A model generated the notes under the pieces. The model worked only from the letters and a program-made list of their open reading frames with translations. It was not told the origin of the DNA and made no database searches. A program made the translations under genes and the position numbers. Below, in pieces: positions 1 to 8,418 of a stretch of 41,064 bases of DNA. Position 1 is the first letter of the stretch. Each line of letters opens with the position of its first letter. Source of the DNA: Candidatus Helarchaeota archaeon (GTDB taxonomy: Archaea; Asgardarchaeota; Lokiarchaeia; Helarchaeales; RDOG01); the NCBI GenBank assembly GCA_029838215.1, contig JALGVI010000097.1:1-41064 (forward strand). Reading direction: 5' to 3'.

Positions 1-261
1 TCACTAGTGATCGTTCGATTTTTTTTATCGTATTAAAATGATTTTTTTTTAATTTAATTGAAAGAATCGTTTTTTGGGCGTGGTTGGGCGGTATTCGACA
101 TTTTTAAGCGAATTAGAGCGAAAAATCGTTTTGTTTATATAAACGTTCTTTTGATCAAACACGTCGTCGTGCAAAAATTGAGGATTCCCTAAATGTAAGA
201 GAGGCATATGAAATTATTTAAATAGTACCGACATTAAAATATATCTTACTTATTTGTTCAA
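1..261. other. Leading intergenic region
   Basis: No gene is evident. The window opens with the perfect palindrome TCACTAGTGA (1-10). T-runs follow at 20-27 and 43-50. A TATA-like TTTATATAAA lies at 134-143, and AT-rich stretches lie near 210-245, either of which could drive the DUF2797 gene. I looked for regularly spaced direct repeats, because cas1 is close by, and saw none. If the CRISPR array is on this side it lies beyond position 1. Confidence 0.5.
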
Positions 262-331
262 ATGCTGAGTGGAGTAATTCGAAGGAAGTCTTATCAATGT
301 CGAGGACTGTTAGGGGACCCATCTCGAATTA

Positions 332-1201
332 TTGGATTTGGAGCAGGAGCCGAGTTTTTTATCGGGACTTTTGGAATTTGTGGTACGCGGTTATGGTTAT
401 CAGTCAGTGGTAGATATTTTTGCACCACATTTAACAGTAGTTTCAAATTTTGGAGATATTCAGGTCGTGCCATTTCTTGGACTGGTAATTTATCAATTGA
501 GCAGGGATCGTTTTTGCGAGAGTTGTTTTTGTCAGGTTGATTTGGGTGAGGGTTTATGTTCTTCGTGCCGAAAGGAATTGGGCTTGGAGTTTTTACAGTG
601 CGTGAAGATTGGTCCGGGTTTTGGTACGCAATGTTGTGATTTAGCGGATCCGCCTTGTCATTCAGAATTTAGTCAAAGTTATTGTCAGCGAAGCCATGTA
701 TTATATATAGCGGCTTTTGATGAGGAGATCATTAAGATTGGCATGTCGAGAGAAGACAGGGTTTATTTTCGGTTGGTGGAGCAGGGTGCAATATCGGCAA
801 TGATATTTCAACATCCATCCAAGTGTAATTTCGTGGAGACACACTTGTTGGAGCAAGATATTTGTAAGAACTTGGGGTTGCGTGATTTTTTAGTATTTGA
901 GGACAAGATTGAAATTTTTTCAAGATGTGATTTTGATTTTCATTCAATACGGAATGATTTACGGGAATTAGGTGATGTCTTGCGTGCAAATTATGGACTG
1001 CAAATGATCGAGCATTTAGACTTTGTTGATGAATATTGTCTTGTTTCTGATGTTGATGTGGTCGAAAAGGAGCCACTGGTATTGGATGGAATCATTGTCG
1101 GATTTCGTGGTAATATTGCTTATTTAGAATCGCGTGATAGTATCATGGCATTTGACATGAATAGGTTGCAGGGTCGAAAACTCCTTAATATTTCTGGTTA
1201 A
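332..1201 (+). CDS. DUF2797 family protein, archaeal type
   Basis: The protein matches the architecture of the DUF2797 family. It has a short N-terminal beta region, a four-cysteine cluster (CESC and CSSC), then further Cys/His positions ending in CQRSH. The hallmark strand pattern HVLYIAAFDEEIIKIGMSR followed by LVEQGA comes next. The family's function is unknown to me; that last block resembles a GIY-YIG-like nuclease fold, which is inference. The start is uncertain: this frame is closed by a stop at 311-313, and only TTG at 332 or GTG at 380 are available. Comparison with remembered archaeal members suggests the domain begins near 380, so little or nothing is missing. It lies just upstream of cas1 on the same strand and may share its transcript. 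It is not a known Cas protein. Confidence 0.75.
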   Translation: MDLEQEPSFLSGLLEFVVRGYGYQSVVDIFAPHLTVVSNFGDIQVVPFLGLVIYQLSRDRFCESCFCQVDLGEGLCSSCRKELGLEFLQCVKIGPGFGTQCCDLADPPCHSEFSQSYCQRSHVLYIAAFDEEIIKIGMSREDRVYFRLVEQGAISAMIFQHPSKCNFVETHLLEQDICKNLGLRDFLVFEDKIEIFSRCDFDFHSIRNDLRELGDVLRANYGLQMIEHLDFVDEYCLVSDVDVVEKEPLVLDGIIVGFRGNIAYLESRDSIMAFDMNRLQGRKLLNISG

Positions 1202-1280
1202 CAATAAATTTGGAGTGATTTGAGTACGAAGGAGAGTTTGAATTGTTTTTTTTTGAATATAAGAATTGGGAGCATTCAAG

Positions 1281-2303
1281 ATGACGTACGTGTTTGACAA
1301 ACCAGGAACTTATATTGGCAAGAAGGCGGCCACGTTGAATATCAAGCTTCCTGATAAGACAAGAAGAGAAATTGCAGTCAAGAAAATTGGTTGTTTGATA
1401 ATTTGTACTAGAGTTCAGTTGAGTTATGATGCCTTAAAGCTTCTTGCGTTACACGGAATACCGGTAATATTCGTGAGTGGTAATCGACCGATTGCGATTT
1501 TTCATCCTTTTGCGTTACATGGAACTGTTTTAACTAGACGTGCTCAATTTTTAGCGTATTTAGATGAAAGGGGTTCATATTTAGCAAAAATGTTTATTAA
1601 GGCTTCGTTGGAGAACCGTACTCGTTTTTTAAAAAGGATTCGTCGAACTAGAAAAGTTTTACATCCTGAGATTGCAGAGAAGATTGAAAAATGTATCGAA
1701 AAAATCAAGTCAAAACAATTTGAAATTGATGGATTAAACGGAATTATTGATGACATTCGATGGCAATTAATGGGATTGGAAGGAATTGCGGCCAAACAAT
1801 ATTTTGACGGTTTTCGAAGTGTTTTTCCTGATGATCTTGAGTTCAAAGGGCGGGTGAAGCGTCCACCAAGGGATCCTGTTAATTCATGCTTGAGTTTTGG
1901 TTATACCATGTTATATGGGGACGTGCTTGTTGGCATTGCGGCAGCGGGTTTGGAGCCATTTGCAGGATTCATTCACGCGGATCGGTCTGGAAAGCCATCT
2001 TTGGCACTGGATTTAATTGAGGAATTCAGGCAAGTCACGGTGGATCGTTTGGTCCTGAAGCTTTTTTCAAGAAAAAAGTTAGGCAAGGATGATTTTGCTT
2101 TAGAAGAATCTCGATGCTTGTTTACAGACAGGGGAAAGGAATTGTTCATCAAGGAGTACAATGACATGATAGATGAGGGCATACTCATGCCTGATGGAAA
2201 ACAAGTTTCTTTCAAGAAATTAATTATTAAGCAGGCACGTTTATTGACCAGATATTTGGTTGGTAAGTCTCCGACTTATGATCCTTTCTTGATACCGTGG
2301 TGA
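1281..2303 (+). CDS. cas1: CRISPR-associated endonuclease Cas1
   Basis: Cas1 is the integrase that inserts new spacers into CRISPR arrays, working as a complex with Cas2. The protein has the usual N-terminal beta domain (GTYIGKKAATLNIKL) and a helical catalytic domain. The metal-binding triad is visible: a Glu in LMGLEGIAAKQYF (about residue 167), a His in GFIHADRSGKPS (about 232) and a Glu in LALDLIEEFR (about 247). Length, about 340 residues, is normal. I start it at ATG 1281 because GGGAG lies 8-9 bases upstream. An in-frame TTG at 1266 would add five residues. cas2 follows four bases after the stop, so the two are co-transcribed. Confidence 0.96.
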   Translation: MTYVFDKPGTYIGKKAATLNIKLPDKTRREIAVKKIGCLIICTRVQLSYDALKLLALHGIPVIFVSGNRPIAIFHPFALHGTVLTRRAQFLAYLDERGSYLAKMFIKASLENRTRFLKRIRRTRKVLHPEIAEKIEKCIEKIKSKQFEIDGLNGIIDDIRWQLMGLEGIAAKQYFDGFRSVFPDDLEFKGRVKRPPRDPVNSCLSFGYTMLYGDVLVGIAAAGLEPFAGFIHADRSGKPSLALDLIEEFRQVTVDRLVLKLFSRKKLGKDDFALEESRCLFTDRGKELFIKEYNDMIDEGILMPDGKQVSFKKLIIKQARLLTRYLVGKSPTYDPFLIPW

Positions 2304-2307
2304 TGTC

Positions 2308-2610
2308 GTGAAGCATCTCGTGATATATGATGTTCCCAAGGAGTTTAATAAAGTCAGAACCAAGATTGCCCAGTGCTGTAAGAATCACGGATTGGAACGA
2401 ATTGAGTATTCCGTGTTTTTAGGAGACATGAGTCCAAATGAAGCGGAAACGCTTGCGATGGAATTGGAGGACCTGACACGAGAAATTAGTGCCGACATCC
2501 GCATTTTTCCGATTTGTCAGAATTGTCTGAAAAAATCCATCATCGTGAGGATCGGGGCGTTGAGTTGGGATTTTCAGGAGTCAATTAAGGGAAGTGTTGA
2601 ATTCGTATGA
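2308..2610 (+). CDS. cas2: CRISPR-associated protein Cas2
   Basis: Cas2 is the small ferredoxin-fold partner of Cas1 in spacer acquisition. The N-terminus KHLVIYDVPKEFNKVRTKIA carries the conserved Asp at the end of strand 1. The motif RIEYSVFLGDMSPNEAE is typical of the family, and the length of 100 residues is standard. The start is GTG. The gene is packed tightly: four bases after cas1, and its TGA overlaps the ATG of cas4 (ATGA), so translation of cas2 and cas4 is probably coupled. Confidence 0.96.
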   Translation: MKHLVIYDVPKEFNKVRTKIAQCCKNHGLERIEYSVFLGDMSPNEAETLAMELEDLTREISADIRIFPICQNCLKKSIIVRIGALSWDFQESIKGSVEFV

Positions 2611-3206
2611 GTGGCATGAAGCACCATCCGCTCGAGAAAATCGTTTTTACAGCAGAAGATGTTCGTCAATATACGTATTGTCCCCGAATCATTTACTTCC
2701 GATACGTGATGAACGTGAACATGCCCCCGAGAACATATAAGATGGAAAAGGGAATCGAGAAGCACGAAAAGGACGTTCGGAATTTTAAAAGTCCGCCAGA
2801 ATCTTCACCACAAAAATATGCCAATATTTATCTCAAGGATGAGCGAGTGGGATTAATTGCGTTATTGGATTTTTTGGAAGTGGATGGGGACGAAGCCATC
2901 CCAATAGATTTGAAAACGGGCAAGCGTTATCAAGAACCCATCTCGGATCATCATTTCGCCCAGTTGGTAGCACAGGCGCTTCTCGTAGAAGCCTGCATGG
3001 GACAGATTGTTCGTCGAGTTCGTGTTGATTACACGCGCCTGAAAAAAGTCCTTGAGCGGCAGGTTGATGTTGACGATAAGTTTCGTGTCTTGCGTGATTT
3101 AGAAAGAATGCAGGAAATTGTAGAAACGGAAATCATCCCTTCACCAACGAACATCGAAGGAAAATGCACGGACTGTGAATTTTGGAGGTATTGCCTTCGA
3201 GTTTGA
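2607..3206 (+). CDS. cas4: CRISPR-associated exonuclease Cas4
   Basis: Cas4 is a RecB-family nuclease with an iron-sulfur cluster that trims and orients prespacers for Cas1-Cas2. Here the four cluster cysteines are C25 (QYTYCPRIIYF) and C187, C190, C196 (CTDCEFWRYC). The RecB nuclease motifs are also visible: D88 in ALLDFLEVDG, the D-x-K pair in IPIDLKTGK (101-103), and a downstream Q motif (FAQLVAQALL). At 199 residues it is full length. It overlaps cas2 by four bases and ends the plus-strand adaptation operon, facing the minus-strand effector operon. Confidence 0.95.
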   Translation: MSGMKHHPLEKIVFTAEDVRQYTYCPRIIYFRYVMNVNMPPRTYKMEKGIEKHEKDVRNFKSPPESSPQKYANIYLKDERVGLIALLDFLEVDGDEAIPIDLKTGKRYQEPISDHHFAQLVAQALLVEACMGQIVRRVRVDYTRLKKVLERQVDVDDKFRVLRDLERMQEIVETEIIPSPTNIEGKCTDCEFWRYCLRV

Positions 3207-3312
3207 ATCCAATGTTTTAATTTAAAATTGATATAAATAAATCACAGATTTGGATAATCTAGAAGATATTGGAAAAAAATCAAAATTGAAGGAATAAAAT
3301 AAAAAATGGATA
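3207..3312. terminator. Convergent intergenic region, cas4 / cas3
   Basis: About 105 bases of strongly AT-rich sequence separate the convergent ends of cas4 and cas3. They contain A- and T-runs on both strands that could end transcripts from either side. No stable hairpin was recognised. Confidence 0.35.
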
Positions 3313-5793
3313 TCATTCGGTCAGTCCAAACCCTTCTTGATATGGAACGTTCAAAATGTATATGTTGTAATCGTTATCATATTCTATTTTTTTTTCTTTC
3401 ATATACTTAAAAAGACGTCTTTTTGAAATCGAAACAAGCAAATTCGTAGCAATTAGAAATTGTCTGTTATCAATTAAATCTTTAAATTCTTTGTGATATT
3501 GTATTGGTAGGACTTCAATGGAATCAAACAATTCTTCAAATTCTTTAAAGATTTTTTTATCAGATGTAAAAGGTCGAAGATAAGTAACTATGAAATCAAA
3601 GAAGTGCTTTTTCGTTGATTCAAAAATTTTCTGTTCTTTTTCTTCATAACCGTTTTTATATAAGAGTTGAACTAAATTATTAAAATCAGCGTTACTCAGC
3701 GGAAAAAAATCGGGATTTTCATCTTTATACACTTGACGAATATTTTGAATTTTTTCTTTAAGTAATTCAAGGGTTCTTTTCAATCTTTCTTTTGAATAAA
3801 TGGTTTTATCTTTAAGGGAATCTTGTGTAAAAATATGGATTTTTCCCAATGATTTGTTCTTTCCTTTTCGATTAACTCTTCCAGCACGTTGAATTAAGGC
3901 ATCAATAGGAGCAATCTCGAAGTAGCCAGTCATAAAATCTAAGTCTAAAGAGACTTCAATAGCTTGAGTTCCAACCAAAATATTATATTGTTGTAAATGT
4001 TCTTCGACTGCTATTCGATCTTTTTGAGTTAGACGCCCATGAATCAAGCCAATTTCAGCTTTATTCGGTTTTTTAGAGAACCCAAAAATTTTTTTTTCAA
4101 TGAGTTTGAGGTAAACAAACTGAGCTGTTTTTACAGAATTGCAAACAATCAAGATGCTTTTTTTATTTTTGACATCATTTTTTATCATTGAAAGAAAATT
4201 GGGATTCAATCTACCTTCAGCATCAAAATTGACCATACTACCTTCAATTAATCGAAATTCGTGTTTAATTTGTGTTTTTAGTTTTTCTTCAGGGCATTTT
4301 AGAATTTGAGGATTGTCTAATACATCTTCAAATTCCTTTTGAAGAAACGTAGGCATTGTTGCTGTCATTATAAAAAATTGAGTGTGAATGGACTTTTTTA
4401 AAAATTTTATTATTACAATTATTTGGGCAATAGTTCGGGGATCATATACATGAATTTCGTCAAATATGCATTTTGCCCCAACCAATTCAACCAATATCTT
4501 TTCAAATCCTTTATATCCGAAAAAAAGTTTAATAATTTGAAATGGTGTGGTAACCTTTATTGGAATATAAAGACTTCTACTTAATTGAGTTGTATTTTTG
4601 ACTTTTCTTAAAATTTCTATATTTGAAAGGTCTTCTTCACTTTTAGAATAAAAATTGAATAAATATTGTTGAGATTTATGATGAAGAATCCCAACATTCT
4701 CACTTCCAAAATACTCCATTAATCTTGAATGCATTTTATTGCAACTTGCAGTATATGGAAGAATAAAAAAGATACGTTCACCCCTCTTAGTTGATAAGTT
4801 ATAATCTGCCCAAAATAAAGCACTTTCCGTTTTTCCAGAAGCAGTCGGTGCGAATAAAAAACAATCACCTTTCATTTTAGAACATTTTTCTTGTATCGTT
4901 TTAAGAGTCCAATTTGGATGATTTTTATGAAAAAGTTCAGTAAATGGATGACATAAGACCGGTATTTCTGAACAGTTGGCGGAAGCCAAATGGTCAGCAG
5001 ACAGAAATATGCCACGAAACAGAATCGCCAAAACAAATTTTGTGAAATGGTTTTGATTTATCAAATCAAGGGAATTGGAAAGAATTGAAGTACTCCAATC
5101 CAATTTCAATTTTTGAGTAAATTTTTTCCATGGAATAACTAAGGATTCATAATATCTTGGAATTTGATTGATAGTGAAATTCTTTATCGATTCAATTGAA
5201 TTGTCTGTTAATCCATTAAATTGAATATTATCAATTCTTAGATACTTTCTCTTTGAATGTATGACTGATGAAAATTTTTTAATAATTTCAGTATTATGAA
5301 AAAACTCCTGCCACTTTGTAAATAAACGTTCAAGAGCATAAGAATTCTTAGTGTTGTAATTCTCCATCAAATAGTCAATTGTCTTGTGATTTGTTACTAA
5401 CGATAGAAATGTAAGATAAAGACTATATTTAACGTTTATTTCTATATTGTCTAACTTAATATTTGAAAATAAGTTCGGTTCCAGCGACAGAAAGTATGTT
5501 ATGCTCAAAATTTCATGTCTATAATTCCAGCGCTCTTTAGTATTTAATAGGAGACTTTGAAATCCTGGAGCAATTTTTCCAAAATCATGAAAAATTAGAC
5601 CTAATCTTAAACATTTAAAAAGTTCAATTTGCTCATCTAAAAAACAGAAAATTTCGTTTGATGTTATAATCGATTTGAGAACATTTAAGGACTTATTTGT
5701 ATGCTGTGCTAAGGTTTCTCCTGTACTTTTCGCTAGAATTTTCTCCTCGAAATGATTAGGAAAAAAATGTTTAAATTTTGAATTACTCATCAT
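3313..5793 (-). CDS. cas3: CRISPR-associated helicase-nuclease Cas3
   Basis: Cas3 is recruited by Cascade after target recognition and unwinds and degrades the invading DNA. This is the fused form. The N-terminal HD nuclease has H31, the HD pair at 69-70 (IFHDFGK), RHE at 92-94, H136 and ADH near 266-268. The superfamily 2 helicase follows: Walker A APTASGKTES (315-324), DEIH box (445-448), TATMP (477-481) and motif VI QRAGRVNRKG (635-644). Length of 826 residues is normal. It is the last gene of the minus-strand operon and starts four bases after the stop of the HEPN-like gene. The fused HD-helicase arrangement fits type I-B. Confidence 0.95.
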   Translation of the reverse strand: MMSNSKFKHFFPNHFEEKILAKSTGETLAQHTNKSLNVLKSIITSNEIFCFLDEQIELFKCLRLGLIFHDFGKIAPGFQSLLLNTKERWNYRHEILSITYFLSLEPNLFSNIKLDNIEINVKYSLYLTFLSLVTNHKTIDYLMENYNTKNSYALERLFTKWQEFFHNTEIIKKFSSVIHSKRKYLRIDNIQFNGLTDNSIESIKNFTINQIPRYYESLVIPWKKFTQKLKLDWSTSILSNSLDLINQNHFTKFVLAILFRGIFLSADHLASANCSEIPVLCHPFTELFHKNHPNWTLKTIQEKCSKMKGDCFLFAPTASGKTESALFWADYNLSTKRGERIFFILPYTASCNKMHSRLMEYFGSENVGILHHKSQQYLFNFYSKSEEDLSNIEILRKVKNTTQLSRSLYIPIKVTTPFQIIKLFFGYKGFEKILVELVGAKCIFDEIHVYDPRTIAQIIVIIKFLKKSIHTQFFIMTATMPTFLQKEFEDVLDNPQILKCPEEKLKTQIKHEFRLIEGSMVNFDAEGRLNPNFLSMIKNDVKNKKSILIVCNSVKTAQFVYLKLIEKKIFGFSKKPNKAEIGLIHGRLTQKDRIAVEEHLQQYNILVGTQAIEVSLDLDFMTGYFEIAPIDALIQRAGRVNRKGKNKSLGKIHIFTQDSLKDKTIYSKERLKRTLELLKEKIQNIRQVYKDENPDFFPLSNADFNNLVQLLYKNGYEEKEQKIFESTKKHFFDFIVTYLRPFTSDKKIFKEFEELFDSIEVLPIQYHKEFKDLIDNRQFLIATNLLVSISKRRLFKYMKEKKIEYDNDYNIYILNVPYQEGFGLTE

Positions 5794-5797
5794 TGGT

Positions 5798-6646
5798 CTA
5801 TATCCATTTCATATTTTTCTTTTTTCTATTCATTTCTATTTGTACTTTTCTCTCCTGTTCTTTGTTTTGGAGATTAAACACATGATCTTGTTGTTTTCGA
5901 CATACTTCTTCTAAAAATGTCATAAAAAAATATTCATAAGATTCAATGATCTTATTGTAATCAATTTCGTCATCCCCTATTTCATCTTCATCTATATTGG
6001 ATTCCCAATATGTTATGACATCTACTTCGGTTGCTTCGTCATATGATGAACATCTAAAAAGAGAGTCAGAAAAATCATTCCAGAAAAATAAATTTGCATT
6101 TTGTTTCATTAATTCGATCAATTTATGATTTCGTAAGAAAAATTGCTTTCCTTCACATTTAATTGCCAAGATTGGTTCGGATGTTTTTAAATCAAGTAGA
6201 AATTCACTTACATTTGAGAGAAATTCCTTAAATAAATCTTCAATTTTTTCTTCTTTATGCTTTAAGAAAAAAGTTTGACTTTTCATAAAAGGAATTAAGT
6301 TCTGCATTTTTTCTTGTATCATTTTTAGAGTTGTTTTAAGGAAATAGTTAATTTGAGAAAATTCATCATCATATCCTTTAAGATTGTGAAGAAATCTACT
6401 TCTATATTCGTAAATTTTTTTGAATTCTTTCTCTTTAAATGTTTTAATTTCATTCTTACTTAAAAAAATTGAACAAAATTGGTCTAATTGTCTTTTAAAT
6501 CCCTTCGTATTCTGTGGTGTCATTAATAAGGCTTCGATCATACAAACTAACACGGTCCCTTTCAACGAGGCACTTTCGATTTTTTCAAGATCTTCTACTA
6601 TAATGGAGGAATGATTTAATCGACTCTCAAGACTTTCATAATTCAT
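5798..6646 (-). CDS. HEPN-like protein inside the type I-B cas operon
   Basis: This is not one of the standard Cas proteins. Residues about 25-110 look like an all-helical HEPN domain of the Apea-like type: a helix with LVCMIEALLMTP, then KKIYEYRSRFLHNLKGYD, which contains the R-x4-H signature (R82, H87) in a Y-x-x-R-S context. In the HEPN superfamily such residues form an RNase active site. The rest is unrecognised and includes an acidic stretch (NIDEDEIGDDEIDYNK). I place the start at ATG 6646, 37 bases after cas5 ends. The reading frame extends to 6766, but that would overlap the end of cas5. The gene lies between cas5 and cas3 on the same strand with short gaps, so it is almost certainly co-expressed with the effector. 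An RNase or abortive-infection accessory role is inference. Confidence 0.72.
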   Translation of the reverse strand: MNYESLESRLNHSSIIVEDLEKIESASLKGTVLVCMIEALLMTPQNTKGFKRQLDQFCSIFLSKNEIKTFKEKEFKKIYEYRSRFLHNLKGYDDEFSQINYFLKTTLKMIQEKMQNLIPFMKSQTFFLKHKEEKIEDLFKEFLSNVSEFLLDLKTSEPILAIKCEGKQFFLRNHKLIELMKQNANLFFWNDFSDSLFRCSSYDEATEVDVITYWESNIDEDEIGDDEIDYNKIIESYEYFFMTFLEEVCRKQQDHVFNLQNKEQERKVQIEMNRKKKNMKWI

Positions 6647-6683
6647 CTTAAATTCCCATTTATTTAAAATGAAATTAAAAAAA

Positions 6684-7328
6684 TTAAGAGAACATAAAAA
6701 AACAATTCCCAGTTTCAAGTTCTTGAAAAAAGTTTGTGTCTTGTGTTTCAATTGAATTCTCAACATTTACATAATAAAAAATGTCGGAATCAATTAGAGT
6801 TCTGGGAATTTTGCTTTTAATATAAATTGGAAGGCGATAAATGGCACCACGTTCAATTTTATGATTTTTTGGGATAATTGAATCTTTTACAATGCCCTTT
6901 TTGATGTTTTTGGCTTCAACAATTTTAATTGTTCTTACAAAGGCCAAATCTGTTGATCTTCCAAGCAATAAAGGATAAAAAGGTTTTTTGAAATATTTTT
7001 GAAATTCTATAGGAGATAGGTATAATTGCAATGACGTATCGAATAGAAATTCCCTACGATGAATGTTTGTTTTATGATTTCCCTTTGTATCGAATTCGTA
7101 TATTCGTTCAAGGTCAAGTGTCTTGGCACGATATTTAAAAATGTAGCCAAATTCCACATCATTTTGTTCTACAATGTCACCTTTCGCCGCGGATAATAAC
7201 CCGTATATTGTTGACGGAGGAGGAATTGGATACGTGAGTTGCACGCCAGAAATGAATAGTGGTTGTCGAAAGCTTGCAGTCCAAGCTGATATTTCTATTT
7301 TTAGGAGTTCTATTTTTATTTCCTCCAA
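6684..7328 (-). CDS. cas5: Cascade subunit Cas5, type I-B
   Basis: Cas5 is the RAMP-fold subunit that caps the 5' end of the crRNA in Cascade. The N-terminal signature is clear: IEISAWTASFRQP, then QLTYPIPPPSTIYGLLSA with the glycine-containing end of helix 1. The frame is open up to 7445, inside cas7, but family comparison says the protein should begin near KIELLKIEISAW. Two starts are possible: TTG at 7328, used here, or the ATA codon at 7313. The latter has GGAGGA ideally placed seven bases upstream and would give exactly the expected N-terminus. Only about 22 bases separate it from cas7, so it belongs to the same operon. Confidence 0.9.
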   Translation of the reverse strand: MEEIKIELLKIEISAWTASFRQPLFISGVQLTYPIPPPSTIYGLLSAAKGDIVEQNDVEFGYIFKYRAKTLDLERIYEFDTKGNHKTNIHRREFLFDTSLQLYLSPIEFQKYFKKPFYPLLLGRSTDLAFVRTIKIVEAKNIKKGIVKDSIIPKNHKIERGAIYRLPIYIKSKIPRTLIDSDIFYYVNVENSIETQDTNFFQELETGNCFFMFS

Positions 7329-7350
7329 TGAAATTCTTGAGATTTTCGGT

Positions 7351-8418
7351 TTAAGATTTTTTATTGTTTTTAGATTTGTATATTTCGTTAAGAAAAGCTT
7401 CGACGACCTGTTTTGGGGTTCCAAGATATAAGATATTTTCTTCATCGGATTTGGATGACTCTAACTGTTTTTTTAGTTCTTCTAGATTATTTCTTAAATT
7501 ACCGAGAAAGTTATGCCTTATTCCAATGTAGATTTTTGAAAGAAATTCTTCTTTATAATCCTCAATAATTTCTTTTAATGCTTCAATTGAAAAATTTGGG
7601 ACACCATCATTATCATACATTAGATTTGCAAGTACGTGGTTTCCACCATTAAATAAGGCGAGGACAAGTAATTGTGGAGTAACATCGGTCAAATGAAGTG
7701 TAGATTTTGCACCTCCGAATAGGAACGGCAGTGCTTCAATTGTTTCTTTTATTCTTTTTTGTTTTAAGTCTTCGCTGATTTTAACGGTAGATATGCCGCC
7801 ATTATTTTCAATTATTAGATTTCCGTTTTTTTCATACGACTCTATTGATGATTCATTTAAATTATGAAATCCTGCTCTCGTTTCAGTTGTAAAATAACCA
7901 ACAGCATCCATGTCCAAAGAAAAAATTCCTTTTAAAGTAGCCATATAGAATTGATGTTCATAAGGAACGGGATCACCTTGTTGACGTGCCATTACACCAA
8001 AGTCATTTACAATCCGTACTGGAGACACAGAAACTAGTGGCGAATTTTTTAGAGGAGAAATTCTTGTAACAGTTACGTTTTTTGACTTTTTTTTACCTCC
8101 TTTTCCGTCAACCATTATTTTCTTTGCTCGCATATATCCAAACACATCATCATCAGGATATTTCACAGGATCGGCTTCAGTGTAAGCTATTTTAGTTTCC
8201 CGAGTTATTGGAGACATCTCCCAATTGTACTTGGATTCTAAAGTCTGACGCCACCAATATCTTATAGCTTGTGCAGAAACATACGGATGTGTGCCAGTTT
8301 TTGTTCTAATTTTCTTTACAGCAACAGTATTGTCAGCCATTTCGCCGGGCTCATCGCCAGCGTTGTTTAATGCCGCCGCATCAACACCAATTGCCATTAA
8401 ACCCATAATTACGTTCAT
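7351..8418 (-). CDS. cas7: Cascade backbone subunit Cas7 (Cst2/DevR type)
   Basis: Cas7 subunits form the helical backbone of Cascade along the crRNA spacer. The family signature of the Cst2/DevR branch is present: VKKIRTKTGTHPYVSAQA followed by IRYWWRQTLE. Later come SPLVSVSPVRIVNDFG and HQFYMATLKGIFSLDMDAVG, typical of the central RAMP sheet. At 355 residues it is a normal size. The ATG follows the TAA of cas8 immediately, with GGAGG about eight bases upstream, so the two are translationally linked. The Cst-type Cas8 and Cas7 together point to the Tneap variant of subtype I-B. Confidence 0.94.
   Translation of the reverse strand: MNVIMGLMAIGVDAAALNNAGDEPGEMADNTVAVKKIRTKTGTHPYVSAQAIRYWWRQTLESKYNWEMSPITRETKIAYTEADPVKYPDDDVFGYMRAKKIMVDGKGGKKKSKNVTVTRISPLKNSPLVSVSPVRIVNDFGVMARQQGDPVPYEHQFYMATLKGIFSLDMDAVGYFTTETRAGFHNLNESSIESYEKNGNLIIENNGGISTVKISEDLKQKRIKETIEALPFLFGGAKSTLHLTDVTPQLLVLALFNGGNHVLANLMYDNDGVPNFSIEALKEIIEDYKEEFLSKIYIGIRHNFLGNLRNNLEELKKQLESSKSDEENILYLGTPKQVVEAFLNEIYKSKNNKKS

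Noticed and set aside
1..261. Possible CRISPR leader or array edge before cas1
   Set aside because: The motif ATCGTTTT recurs (about 66 and 125) but there is no regular 28-37 base repeat. No CRISPR array was found anywhere in the window.
262..540. 92-codon open frame starting at ATG 262
   Set aside because: Its start (MLSGVIRRKS) briefly suggested a frameshifted N-terminus for the DUF2797 protein, but the other frame already contains the full domain. The remainder of this frame is not protein-like.
6646..6766. N-terminal extension of the HEPN-like protein
   Set aside because: It would overlap the end of cas5 by about 80 bases and adds a hydrophobic stretch unlike the HEPN domain. ATG 6646 is a better start.
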